Below, piece after piece: positions 23,711 to 34,780 of a stretch of DNA of 64,000 nt (the first letter of the stretch is position 1; each line of letters opens with the position of its first letter). A program made the position numbers and the translations under genes. The stretch lies in assembly GCA_013368325.1 (NCBI GenBank), contig JAACJK010000004.1, positions 496,001 through 560,000 on the forward strand. Direction: 5' to 3'. The notes below the pieces were generated by a model, which was not told the origin of the DNA, did no database searches, and worked only from the letters and a program-made list of their open reading frames with translations. Source of the stretch: Ephemerocybe angulata. Lineage: Eukaryota; Basidiomycota; Agaricomycetes; Agaricales; Psathyrellaceae.

Positions 23711-26411
23711 ATCTTCAGTTTGCTTCGATCTTCTACCTTCGATCTTCCTCCTCCTCTACCTTTCTTCTTTCTTTACTCGTATCACTCATCCTTCGTCTTC
23801 ATTCACCTGCTCTTGGAAGTAGGTCTTTCAGCATCGATCTCCACCCTTTTCGGTTTTGGTTCTTCTTCTAGATCACCTATATGTGTGTACAGTACGCTCT
23901 GCCTTATTCCCCTTCGCTCCTCTTAATCTTTTGTCCTCACCGCTCATGCTTTTTACGACCACATCATGCACATCCATGCCATTGTATATTTATCCATATC
24001 TATTCGCATAGCTGTTATCCAACGCCCAACTTTGCATCTCTGATCCGCTACAGTTCCTGAGCAGACCTCATGTGCTAATGAAATGCCTTCCTTTTCTCAC
24101 CTTCTCCAATGCTAGAGTTGGGAGTTCACTTTCCCCGACGTCACGGAAATAGGTGTCTTGATCACATAACATATCTGACAGGCGTGCCGCGCGAGCCACG
24201 AACGATCGGCTGTGGGCGCTTAACCTCGATCACTTCGTAGTTTTGAGAAGGCTTTTTGTCTCCGCCGGATTGGGAAGGTGCACCACCTAGCTGGGTTTCA
24301 AAAGCTTATTGTTCTCTGAGCGATGGTGCTGCGATAGGAAGGCCTTTCTCAGTATACCGAGTCGCGTGGTGGGCACCGATTGCGAAGAGGCCATGCAACA
24401 TGCGTTGCTTTGTCTGGGTTGTGAAACCGTGATCGATCACTTATCGCGAGCTGTTGCACCCAGTTGGATATGATTGGGATGCCTTTTTGTTGTTCTGATT
24501 CCTGAACGAGGTCAAGGAGGCAGGGTGCTTCAAGGAAGTTTGGAGATAGTGACAATTAATCTAAGCAACCCCAGGGGTTGCCCTGGGGCATCCGACCCGG
24601 ACTCGGAACTGAAGCATCGGAGGTGTGTTTTATTTCCTCCATCTCTTAATGCAATTCTGCAATACCTTCCGCACCACGAGCCAGCGGCGCTCGTAGAATC
24701 CTTATTGTTCGATTTTTTTCTGCGTTTGACTCACCTTCACTGCGGCCCCGGCCTGTACATAACTTTGGGGAGCTGCGCAGGCGGCAATGGATAGATAGGT
24801 TTCCTCGGGGCCCTGGGCAATTAATGCTGTCAATGGGCTATGCATAACGAGAGAATGCCCAATCCTGTCAGTCATTTGGGATACATAGTAGCACGAGGCG
24901 CAGATTGGGCGCTGTGGAAAACCACTTCCCTTTTCTGTTTTCTTCTTCTTCTTAGCTGGTCGCTTCTGACATCTGGATGCGAACACTTCGGACGTGCTCG
25001 CGATACTCACTGAACATTGACAGTCGTGAGGATCTTGGGTGAGATTGTGGCCGTGTAGACCCCAGAATTAAGTGCGCGGTTCGCGGGGACGGGCTGGTCA
25101 TGAGGTTCGCGGCTTCGCCTTTCTTCGGGGGCCGATCCAGAGTGCTAGTGCAATTACTGTGACGATCAGGCGTTTTGCCTATTCTGAGCGAATGGTTTGT
25201 TCGGGATAGCGATTATCATGGAGGGAGACCATCATGGAGACGGCTCCGTTATCTTGTCATGACAATCTTTAGGGATCACTGTGGATCGACTGTCACAGTC
25301 CGCGCGCATCCCCGCAGAGGTGCTATCACTGAAATTGAGCCTTGGTGTCGGAGAGTTGTCGACTCAGAGAGAAGCCCGGTTTAATTGAGCCTGGGATAAA
25401 TGGGCACATGCTGTTCATGAAATGAATCCTTACTTCTTCAACTTCTCAAAGGCAATTATCCAGTAGCCTCTGGAAATGGGTATATGGGTCCGTTCGACTG
25501 AGGTATGGAGCAGAGTCATCGCCTTCGTCCTGTTAGCACGGGGAAGCGACGAAAGGAGGAACGATTAACAATTACGAGGCTTCTTGCACAGGCTGAGATA
25601 GGCTGAGATTGATAAAAGTTCCCCGCACACAGAGATCGTTGCGCAGCGGGTCCGACGATGATCTCCTGTGACGCTTTGTTTAGATTGGAGATTCTGGGGA
25701 CTTAGAAGAACGATCTAGCGCCAGCCAGATGATGTCAATGGGGCCAGCCAGCTTGCGTTTCGGAACCGTGTTTTAGCACGAATTCGAGCCAGAATGACTT
25801 ATTCTGCACATAAAGCATGGGTTAGGAAGTCAAGAAGTGGTAGAGAGGTGGAATTCTAATGGGTTTTCCACCAGAACTGCAACTTGACGCTGGTCTTGGC
25901 GCCATCATTTGGCAGTTCTTGTTGCCGAACAGGGCCTAATGCACCAAATCTTCGATTACTTACTTCAAGCCCACTTACTCGTGCGTGTATACCAGAACTT
26001 GACTAGAACAGTGACACAGTGTACACGCCATCGGCGGCGTGTGCATAGTGAATGTCAAGCCTGCCTAAAGTGAAAGCCAAGGCCTGTGGTCACGGAGACT
26101 AACAAAAGATCCTGCAAGTGAATAATGATGATTCCGAATGACGAACCGTCCGTCGTACGTGTCGTGCAAACTCGAGAGGTGCTTTAATAATGTACAAGTG
26201 ATCGTGATATAGGATGCCGATGCAGTTCGTAATGTGAATTCCGGGTCCTGGGGGTAGAATCCCACCCCAAGAGGGCGGACGGTATTATGGAGGAAAGTCA
26301 TAATGTTAGTAGAATGCTAGTGATGGGTCGTAAAAGATGTCCGTAGGCATTAAATGAAAGGTTGAGAGAAGGGTTGAGGAAGGGAATGGCGGGTCAAGTG
26401 ACCAAGCATTA
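23711..26411. other. 2.7-kb region without a supported gene
   Basis: The first 250 bp are pyrimidine-rich and probably the 3' UTR of the F-box-like gene. A TTAAGCGC-type motif lies at 24216-24223. No frame has a recognisable domain. The end of the interval holds the 3' region of the minus-strand gene stopping at 26412. Confidence 0.4.
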
Positions 26412-27836
26412 TTAGACACCCGAGCCGACGAAGATGATGCCAGTTCCAGCGGGGGAGGCCGTGGTGGACGACGAGGACGGAGCGGAGGAGCCGCCGGTCA
26501 GGGTGATGACGGGCAAGGCCTTCGTCGGGACGGCGGTCGAGGAAGAAGAGGTCGCAAGGGTCGGCGTAGACGACGTCGAGGTGCTCGTAGACGAGGAGGT
26601 GGAGCTAGGCACAGTGAAGATGGGCGTGGAGGAAGAGGAAGAGGAAGACGCGGTGGTCGTTGGGAGCGAGGCGGTAGAGAGCGTCGGAAGGGTGGTTGGC
26701 AGGGTGGCTGGCAGGCCGGTCGACGTGGTGGAGACAGTGGGGAGGGCGAGGGTCGAGGAGCTGGTGTTTCCGGCGGTCACTGTCGCAACAGTGGAGGGGG
26801 CCGGGAGGGTGCTTGAGGAGCTGCCGCCGCCGTTTACAGTGATCGTGGTCGTGGCGGGGGTCGCAATCACCACTGGGCCTGAGGAGCTTGCACCGGTAAT
26901 GGTGGCAGTGGCTCCGGTGCTCGTCGGTGTGACGGTCACGGTGGACACTACAGTTTGGGTGACAGTTGTCCCGGGGACCGTGACGGTAACAGTGGCGGGG
27001 GTGGCACCGAGGGTGGTAGAGGTTGAGGCGCTGGTGGTTGGGGTGGCGGAGCTTGAGGCGGGGGAGCTTGAGGAGGAGGGGAATGAAAGCTGGCGGCGAT
27101 AGTTGGAGTTGGTGTTATCCTCGCTAGCTGCCGTGGCAGATGCGGTTGCCTGGCTCTCGGTCGAGGTCGAAGTCGAAGTCGAGGCCGACGTTGAAGTCGA
27201 AGTGGAGGCGGGGGCGGGGGCGGAGGTGGAAGTCTCATCGGGCAAAGGCCCGCCGCATTCGGGTAGATCGTCCTCGTCATCCTCGGCATCGCCAGCAGGG
27301 TCTTCCTCTCCACCCTTATCGTCCGCAGTGGCGTCCTGTCCGGTGGGTCCACCGGTTACACCGACTTGCTTGAACCGTGCGTTGGCATCTGCTTCGGAGA
27401 AGCAGGCTAGGGCGGTACCGTTTCTGTCGGGCATTGGCAGAGCGTAGCAGGCCAGGCCGGCATCGCACTTCCTCGTCTCGAACTTGCCATTGGTGCACAT
27501 AGCGAATACGCTGCCGATGCAGGAGACGGCGGAACCTAAGATAAGATAAGAAGAGAGTAGTCAGGATTTGAAGGTGTGTTGGACAGTGCATTTGCGAGAT
27601 GGCGCACCTGTGCAACTATCGGTCTCCTTCACGGATTGGTATCCCAAGTTGAGCTTTTGGGCGTCAAGACCATTCTTCTTGAGAATGTCGGCAAGGGTGG
27701 AGTTACCGCCTGCGGGGGTGGTGGGCTCGTCGTCGTGTCCATCGTGGCGCGAAAACAAAGTGGGGGCTCCCTTGACTGGGGCAAGGGCAGCGATGGAAGC
27801 AAGCAAAACAAAGGTGGTCACCGACAACTTGAACAT
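26412..27836 (-). CDS. Secreted Ser/Thr-rich protein with CBM19-like domain (copy A)
   Basis: Two exons, 27836-27608 and 27535-26412, encode 450 residues. A signal peptide is followed by a short linker and a cysteine domain: DSCTG joined across the intron to GSAVSCIG, then CTNGKF, CDAGLACYALP and ALACFSEADANARF. This spacing resembles carbohydrate-binding module 19 (chitin binding). The rest is acidic, then a very long Ser/Thr/Ala/Val low-complexity tail, probably heavily O-mannosylated, ending in FVGSGV. No hydrophobic GPI signal is seen, so it is probably wall-retained or free. A paralogue with the same two-exon layout lies just upstream at 30051. Ligand binding is inferred from the family, not shown. 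Confidence 0.85.
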
Positions 27837-28086
27837 CGTGATAGTGTATAGTCTTGATTGATATGTTTAGTGTGTCGTGAAGTTGGAAGTTAGTTAATGC
27901 AAAGAGGCGCCGGGCCTAAATTGAAGTGGAATAGAAAAGAAGGGAAGGCGACGACGAAAACCAAAGAAACCGAGGGGAAGAATAGAACCCAGAGGTAGAT
28001 ATGGGTGCTCAGGCTTCCTCTCTCATCTTATATATGAGATAGCCCGAGGAACAATAAGCTTGTGGCAAGGTTGCACAGTGGCCGAG

Positions 28087-28141
28087 CGCCATTGTTTTGT
28101 GGTTGCGATGGTGGCAGGTGCGAAGCCAAAGCGCCATTGTT
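28087..28141. promoter_or_regulatory. Two CGCCATTGTT motifs upstream of copy A
   Basis: Exact copies at 28087-28096 and 28132-28141, 251 and 296 bp upstream of the copy-A start codon. The reverse complement contains AACAATG, which fits the known core bound by HMG-box (SOX-like) regulators. The same 10-mer occurs upstream of copy B (30264-30273). Function is inferred from position and recurrence. Confidence 0.45.
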
Positions 28142-28186
28142 CTCTCTTGGTTCTCTCAGTGACCAAATTTGGCGGCCACATGGCAC

Positions 28187-28206
28187 CCAAACAAAGCTTT
28201 GTTTGG
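28187..28206. promoter_or_regulatory. Perfect 20-bp palindrome in copy-A promoter
   Basis: The half-site CCAAACAAAG is followed directly by its reverse complement. It lies 351 bp upstream of the copy-A start codon and about 46 bp beyond the second CGCCATTGTT motif. A symmetric site this long suits a dimeric regulator, although a transposon footprint or chance cannot be excluded. Confidence 0.4.
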
Positions 28207-28805
28207 CTACCGGCCGTCGGCCGGCCCGGGAAGAGGCGCCCAAGCTCCTTGCGAGCGCTTTTAACCAGACTTTGTTTGCACGTATACGGGACGATGGCGT
28301 ACAATGATAGACGCTCTGAGAAGTACTGAATGGAAGGAGGCCGTATGCCAGAAAGGATTGTTTGCGTTTCCTCGAGTAGTATGACTGGTCAACCGAAGCC
28401 GTAACACTGTTCAAGCGCTCATGGACCTCCGAAATCGGGACTCTTGAGTCAGAGGCCGCTCTCAGTATGACTCTCCATTCTCCTCACCCGGCAGTGGCCT
28501 AGAAGTATGAGAGAGGCATATGTCTGTTTCCATAGCATCTAACTGAGATTTGGCAGAGAAGACGTGAGATTAGGAAGACCAACTAGAACAAAAGCGAACG
28601 TAGAGTAGTAATGAGTGTGTATCATACAAGCGTCCCCAGGTATCGCAGATACTGGACATGTTATCTAGGTAAATGACAAGAGAAATACAGTATGTTGCAG
28701 TAGAGCCTACAAGTACAGATGCAGTGGGTCATGAGAGGCATTATTAGAAGGCGTCGTACGGCTGGCCGCTACTAGGTCATCATCGTGGAGTACCAGGCAA
28801 GTTGC

Positions 28806-30051
28806 TTAAGCACTGAAGGAGTGGAAGCCGAATCCGCTGTTGTAGTTTGAGCCGGCGGATCCTGCGCTCGCAGCGGAGGTCTTGGCTGGGTCTGCGCTGG
28901 CGGTGCTTGAAGGGCTGTTGAGCTTGATGATGCTGGAAGATGTGGGGATGGCGGAGGAGGAGGTCGAGGACGATGAGGCTGCCGAGGTGGTTGCGGAGCT
29001 GGAGGAGGAAGTCGAGGAGGATGTGGCCACTGGGGTGGATGATTGAGCCGTCAAGGTGATCACGGGAAGTGCCTTGGAGGCGCTCGGGGAGCCGGAGGTG
29101 GACGCCGAGGTGGAGGTAGAGGTGGTGCTTGAGGTCGAAGTGGAGGTAGGGGCGGGGGCGGACGATGAAGCGGATGAAGAGGCAGAGGATGAGGCAGAGG
29201 ATGAGGCAGCCTTACTCTTCTGGCTCTCCTCGAAGATCCTGGTGGCCTCGGAGGGCGAGACGGTGCTCGTGACGGTGGAGGCGGAGATCACAAGGATAGT
29301 GACAGGGCTGGGGACCAGGACGGTGTTTCCTGCGACGACGGTGCTCGTTGCGGTACCGGTGGGAGTGATGGTCACGGTGTTCGCGCTGGAGTCAGCCGAA
29401 GGACTCGCGGTGCTGGCGCTGGTGGTAGAAGTGCTGGTGGGGCTGGCGCTCGAGGAGGTGCTGACGGGACTTGCGGTGGACGCCGTGGAGGTGCTCACTC
29501 CAGAGCTGGAAGTCGAGGTAGAAGTAGACGTGGCGGTCACAGTGCTCGTAATGGTGGAGGTAGAGGAGCCGTCGTCTGTAGCCGTGCTGGTAGCAGTGGC
29601 CGTTCCGGCTGTGGTCGCAGTCTCGGTGGAGTCGCCCGCTGCTCCGAGAACACCACCAGTCGCACCGGTGTTCTTGATCGCAGAGGCAGCCCTCTCCTCG
29701 GTGGTGCAGGAGAGCAGAACACCGTCGCTGCGTTGACGAGGAATTGCGAAGCAGGTTTCGCTGTCGGCGCACTTGCCAGGAGCAGTGTCCCATTTACCAT
29801 TGGTGCAAGTCGCAATGGATGCCCCAATGCAGGAAGAGTCGCCATCTGCAGATAAGGTCAGTACAGTTCCCATGATCTAGGTCGGTGTACGCACCAGTGC
29901 AGGCATCTGTAGCGTTAATAGTCTTGAAAAGAGCGTTCAGCTTTTGGGCTTCCTGGCCGTTTGCTAGGAGGGCCTTTTCATCGAGCACAGGGGCTGCAGA
30001 AATAGCGGAGATCGTGGAGAGAGCAAGGAGGATGGTGCTGAGATACTGCAT
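28806..30051 (-). CDS. Secreted Ser/Thr-rich protein with CBM19-like domain (copy B)
   Basis: Two exons, 30051-29895 and 29845-28806, encode 398 residues. Signal peptide (ending about ISAISAAP), then the cysteine domain: DACTG joined to DGDSSCIGASIATCTNGKW, CADSETCFAIP and LLSCTTEERAASAI. The intron falls at the same place as in copy A, inside the Cys-Thr-Gly motif. The tail is Ser/Thr/Ala/Val-rich and contains KALPVITLT, shared with copy A. No GPI signal is evident at the C-terminus. Likely a wall or extracellular polysaccharide-binding protein. Confidence 0.85.
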
Positions 30052-30263
30052 TATGGTCTAGGTGCGTGCTGAAATATTAATGGCGTATAGCAATGGTTCT
30101 CCAGGAAGATGAAGGATAGGAATGAGGGAAGCGCCTGGCTTAGAGAAAGGGAGTCCAAGAACCGGTGGAAGTCGTGAAGAAGGTGGATGAAGGAGACACA
30201 AAGATATGCTTGCTGGCTCTTATACATTCCGACAGTACAAAGGCAATGCCCTAGACCTCGCGC

Positions 30264-30273
30264 CGCCATTGTT
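30264..30273. promoter_or_regulatory. CGCCATTGTT motif upstream of copy B and of eS26
   Basis: A third exact copy of the 10-mer found twice upstream of copy A. It lies 213 bp upstream of the copy-B start codon and 215 bp upstream of the divergent eS26 start codon, so either gene could use it. Confidence 0.4.
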
Positions 30274-30487
30274 ATTGAAATTTGACAGAAGAAAAGAACA
30301 AAAGGGTCGTTAAGCGCACTTTGAGTGCACTCACACCTGTCAACAAACGCCGGCCCAGAAACGGCCGATGCCGTCGGCGGCCCGATGCGTGCGACTTTCT
30401 CACGGAAATAGCCGAGGCCCTTTCCAGCGATTCCTTGAGGTGTAGTACGCCGTCCTCAAACCCTCGCCCTCGACACTATCCTCAAAA

Positions 30488-31162
30488 ATGGTGAGCCCAA
30501 CTCCGTCCCCAGAGGCTCCATCCATGCATTTCCTGTCGATTGCGCCCAAATTTGCGTGATTTCGGGAAGGAAATGCGTCGGATGCGTCAAATCGCCTTTG
30601 GATGTACTTTGGGTGACCTAGGGACTGACGACTGCGCCCTCGATTGTAGACCAAGAAACGAAGGTCCGGTGGCCGTAACAAGAAGGGTCGTGGCCATGTT
30701 GGCTTCGTCCGTTGCTCCAACTGCTCGCGCTGCGTCCCCAAGGACAAGGCCATCAAGCGTTTCACCGTGAGGAACATGGTTGAGAGTGCTGCTGTGCGAG
30801 ATATCAGCGAGGCTAGCGTCTACCCTGGTGCGTCCCCTTATTGGCCCTCGGTCTTTCTGGTTCCATAACTAATATCTCGATTCTTGCCCTGCAGAGTACG
30901 TTATCCCCAAGCTGTACATCAAAATCGCCTACTGTGTCTCTTGCGCCATCCACTCCCATGGTACGCCCCTTCCCCGGATCCCTCTTGCTTCGCGTTTATC
31001 AATATTCCCCGCTTTCTTCCTCCAGTTGTCCGTGTCCGATCGCGCGAGGGTCGCCGCAACCGTGCCCCCCCTCCCCGTGTCCGCTGGAAGGATGGCAAGA
31101 AGGTTAACCCCGCCGTCGCCGCTGCCGAGGAGGCAAAGGCCAAGGCTAATGCAACTGCTTAA
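30488..31162 (+). CDS. RPS26: 40S ribosomal protein eS26
   Basis: Structural protein of the small ribosomal subunit near the mRNA exit channel. Four exons: 30488-30490 (only the ATG), 30650-30827, 30895-30960 and 31026-31162, giving 127 residues (human 115, yeast 119). The protein reads [16 protein letters not shown], then the zinc-binding cysteines [19 protein letters not shown], and [20 protein letters not shown]. The first intron, 159 bp, is long for this window and follows the start codon directly, a pattern common in fungal ribosomal-protein genes. A TTAAGCGC motif (30310-30317) and a CGCCATTGTT motif lie in the divergent promoter shared with copy B. Confidence 0.97.
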
Positions 31163-32282
31163 ATACCATGTAGCAGCTTACATTGATCTGTATTTTTTTC
31201 GACTGCAATCGCATCCCCTCCTCGCACTCATCTGGGACTTTACAAGGAAATGGCTGCGATATTTGTCTGGGGTCCATCGTGATATATGTTTACTTGAGTG
31301 GGTACCGAGTCCTGCTAAGCCGGCCTGGCCCTTGAAGATCTCGATACTTGCTCAGAGATCGTTATGCATCAGGAAGCCAGTGCCGTGTGTGTGTACGCAA
31401 TCGAATTGAGTCCTCTGGAGTCCCGTTTCATTTTGAAAGATCTACATCCAGATTCCAGCTCCTTAGGGTTGCAGCTGGTCGCGAAAGGGAACGGAAGGAG
31501 AAACTTGCATTTTCGGCGAATAATAAGGTGAGATCGCTCGGCATAGCTTTGAATCCACAGTCGATACAGTGACAATTGAGAGTAATGGGAATAGTATTGG
31601 GATGTCGCTTTCACTACTATCTAGAAATCCATCATCGTCCGTGGACTAGAGCTGCTAGCGAAAATGAAGCTTTACTCTTCGACGACAACAGCCAAAAGGC
31701 TGAATCCCTCAGCACAATGGAAGGTCATGAAAGGGAAGTGGGCGTCGGTGAGAAAGGTGGAAAATTGAGCTCCGCCTTTTGTATCTTGGCTTTGTTTGGT
31801 TGTAATATTTGATGGGGGTGTTGGCTTCCTGGCCCGATCTTCGCAATGTCGGCTGTCCTCTTCTTTCTCTTGAACCACCATGTTGCTCGCACTTTCTTGC
31901 TGGTCTCAATACTCTCGGGAAAACTGGAACCTGGGTCATCCTAAAGGAAACACTTTCAAAAGACTTGTCTGGCTTCACAAGGGCTTCAATCCAAGGACTT
32001 TGGAGTTTGGTCACGCCAAACCTTCACTGTCCATCCATATACTAATAGTCTCCTCCTGATTCCTATGACTCCTTGTTCAACCTTACTTGAGGCAGTATGT
32101 AGTCCTAAAGTACTCGGACCTGTCAGGGCCCCATTCCACCTAGTTAACGTAATCGCGTTCCTTCAGTTGCGCCATCTCCGGCCGTTGCGTCGCGTTCGAA
32201 TGGTCTCGATAACCCTGCCAAGGCGAATTTTGCGTTTTGCGTTACCCGCCGACCTTAGATTGGTTTTCTATATTTATTTGCA
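31163..32282. other. Intergenic region downstream of eS26
   Basis: No gene recognised. I looked here for the missing first exon of the transporter relic that follows and did not find it. Short frames on both strands have no domain. Confidence 0.4.
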
Positions 32283-33194
32283 GGTTCGGTTGTGCTGATA
32301 AAGGCGCTTCAGAAATTGGTTAGGAAGATTGACTGGGAGGTCATGCTTTGGGGTAAGACTGATTAGGTTTGGTTGCTAGTTTGCTATTCTGAACTCGTCT
32401 CAGCTGCTGTCTCGTTCTCTGCCCTGAACTTGGATCGTAACAACCTCAGACAAGCGAATACAGACAACTTCTTACCTGGCCTGAAGATGAATACGAACGG
32501 TATGTCTTCCGTCTGGCCTTCCTCTGTGCGGAGCTTCCTTCTCAGCTGGTCTCCAAACGTGTATGTCGAATGTATTCCCTCGCTTAAGACATTGGGTCTC
32601 CAGGTCTGACCTTTCGCCGTAGCTTGGCCCGACGTCTGGATTCCTATCCAGATCTGCGGCTTGTCTATCGTCACAATGACGCGTACCCATCTTCCCCAGT
32701 ACACATCCTATCCAAGTCGGCTGGTGCTATAGAAATGCTGGAGGCGTCGCGAGCCGGACTATCAACGCGTCTTTGTACAATATGTTTGTGCAAGCGTCTG
32801 GGATTATCTCCTCTAATATCTACCGCAAGGATACGTATTCCCTTCCCTTGTTGTCGTTCTCGATGTTTGGGCTTGGGTATTAACTGGTGTTTCTTTTAGA
32901 CTATCGCGGCAATAACTGGTTAATTGCTATCTGCGCGTTCAAAGTGGGCTGCGGCACCACAACTGTCGTCGACGATGACGTCGGGATCGGCCCCTGGCGT
33001 CAAGCTCTACTACGTGTGGAGGGATAAGACAAAGGCGGTGGTTTGGGACAAAAGTCTAACGAGGTTGGTGTCTTTTTTATTTGCGGGATGTCGGCCTAGG
33101 TTGGGTTGACTGTTTGGTTTGGGAGAGGGCGGAGTACTTGAAGAGCACGAAGGATAGTGGGAATCAGCGCTTGGATTCCCGGTTTGCTCACTGA
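32283..33194 (+). pseudogene. Decayed Dal5-type transporter, internally deleted relative of the gene at 6081
   Basis: Segments match the intact transporter in order. They are ALQKLVRKIDWEVMLW, then SFSALNLDRNNLRQAN, then VFRLAFLCAELPSQLVSKR, then DVWIPIQICGLSIVTM. After a jump come THPIQVGW, NAGGVASRTINASLYNMFVQ, ISSNIYRKD, LIAICAF, KLYYVWRDKTKAVVWD and finally SGNQRLDSRFAH with a stop at 33194. The first exon is missing. The fourth exon has lost its start together with the preceding intron. About 1.1 kb of the intact gene (from the middle of exon 5 to the middle of exon 11) is absent at about 32,681-32,700. A frame-breaking insertion sits near 32,945-33,000. Most membrane segments are gone, so it cannot make a working transporter. 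Confidence 0.9.
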
Positions 33195-34498
33195 TGCTAT
33201 GCTTTCTTTCTCCTCTTCGCAAAGCCTATATGTGTTTGGATTTCCTTTTCGTCTGGGTTCAACTACATATGTGGTGTCAACGCTGGTGATGAGATTTGCT
33301 TGACGTTGAGCTGTGTTTTCCGATGCCTTTACTTCGAGGAAGTTTATTTATGTAAATCGTACATATACTATTGAAGGTATACAAATACCTAGGGCAAGTA
33401 TAGCCCATCGTAAAATATTGCGCTGGGGGGATTCAAAAGTAGCAACCTGCCGTGGCCCGGCACCCTGCGACAACAGGCGACTGCTTGAATCAATACTGAC
33501 AAGAACGAGAAAGCCGAACGTTGGAGCAGTGAACCGATCTTTTTAGGGTTGCCCGCCCTGGTGTACAGTCAAGAGCTTTCAGAGGTAGTGTGGTGATCAC
33601 AAAATAGGACGGTGCCAACCCTCCCAGTCCCACCACTCTCATCGTGCCCTAGACTAATACCCGGGCTTCAAAATAAACCGATTCCTGCAGTTGTGACAGC
33701 CCCTGCAACGTATGCGCGCAGTGTGTCCTGGTCATTGAGACTCGTCAGCATGGGAAACGAATGGTGAGTTGAAGTAAGAGGCCTACCTGGGGGTTGTGGA
33801 GATGGTAGTGGTAGTGGTAGTGATTATTGTTGACTATAATGTCTCTACCAGCGTCGTTGACGTCCATGTCGTGTATCACGAAGTCCGAAGCCTGGGAGAA
33901 CATCGACAGCCCTGATGACGCCAAAGGTCAGGATACCTAAGCTCCTTGTACTGCGGAAGAACGAAAGAGTGAGCGGTTGTCACTCACCATGGATATTGGA
34001 GCTAGTTTCTGAATTCAATCTCTTGCGCTTTTTCATGTCGGAAGCCCCTGGTAGTGAGTGAGAAGGGGAAGCCCTGAGAGGTGGGGCAAGTCCCAGATGT
34101 CAGATTATGTAGCCTGTAGGATGCACTCCCGAAGGAGGTGCTGTAAAGGAGGAGGCTATGCTCTGTATTGGGGCACGTTGTGGGTGTGTAGAGGGTCGAG
34201 TCATAAAATTAAGCGCCCAAGGCCAGGACATCATTGGTATCAGATGACGACCCTGTGGAAGATACTAGAATGTTCGCGAAACCAGCTTCGAACCTTCCCT
34301 CTCTGCCATCGTCCTCAACTGAGCAGTTGGGTTTATTGTATGGTCAGAAACATCGAGATGAAGTGTGAAGTAAAAAAGGGAACCGAGCTGGTCAGTATCA
34401 GAGCAAATTTGAAAACTAACTTGAGAAAACTAGAGGTGACTTGAAAATGAAAAGGATGAAAATTTTATGCAGGGGAAAGCAGAGAAATAGCTACTGAA
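33195..34498. other. Intergenic region, including the displaced 3' flank of the GTPase-WD40 gene
   Basis: The right-hand part, ending at the target-site duplication, was originally the 3' UTR and downstream flank of the minus-strand GTPase-WD40 gene before the LINE inserted. A short GGTAGT microsatellite lies at about 33,803-33,822. A TTAAGCGC motif lies at 34209-34216. No other gene is supported. Confidence 0.5.
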
Positions 34499-34510
34499 CC
34501 TACGGGCCTA

Positions 34511-34512
<2 letters not shown>
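34499..34512. repeat. LINE target-site duplication, 3' side
   Basis: CCTACGGGCCTAAG, identical to 43379-43392 at the other end of the element. Two further T bases could also belong to the duplication but merge with the poly(T) run. Confidence 0.92.
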
Positions 34513-34549
<37 letters not shown>

Positions 34550-34568
34550 GTGGAACCTGTCCCGCCCA

Positions 34569-34584
34569 CTTCCCCAAGGGGAAG
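34569..34584 (-). repeat. Short hairpin in the LINE 3' UTR
   Basis: A 7-bp inverted repeat, CTTCCCC and GGGGAAG separated by two bases, lies about 20 nt before the poly(A) tail. LINE reverse transcriptases often recognise 3' stem-loops of their own RNA, so this could be the recognition structure. The two-base loop is tight and the real fold may be wider. Confidence 0.45.
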
Positions 34585-34780
34585 GGGGGACGAGGAGATG
34601 AGCAGCGTTAGCGTTCCATAAATGGGACACGCCCTCACTCCAGGCCAGGTTTAAAAGTTGCTTTATCGATAGTCCGGATACCATTTTGAAACATGTATTC
34701 TGTTTACACCCACCCCGGGGAAATCCACATGCTGGGACTTCGTCTCTAGGTCGTGTGAGTGTCCTGGCTTAACAGTGACC

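Larger units (their letters stand above)
27837..28805. other. Intergenic region between the two CBM19-like paralogues
   Basis: This holds the promoter of copy A and the 3' end of copy B. A TATATAAG-like sequence (minus strand) lies at about 28027-28034, roughly 190 bp upstream of copy A. The CGCCATTGTT motifs and the 20-bp palindrome are listed separately. The remainder, to 28805, shows no gene. Confidence 0.5.

Noticed and set aside
26434..27447. Long plus-strand frames opposite the CBM19-like copy A
   Set aside because: They are the complement of Ser/Thr-rich codons (Val/Glu-rich antisense); the minus strand has a signal peptide, cysteine domain and in-phase intron.
29056..29736. Plus-strand 226-codon frame opposite copy B
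   Set aside because: Same antisense artefact of a low-complexity Ser/Thr tail.
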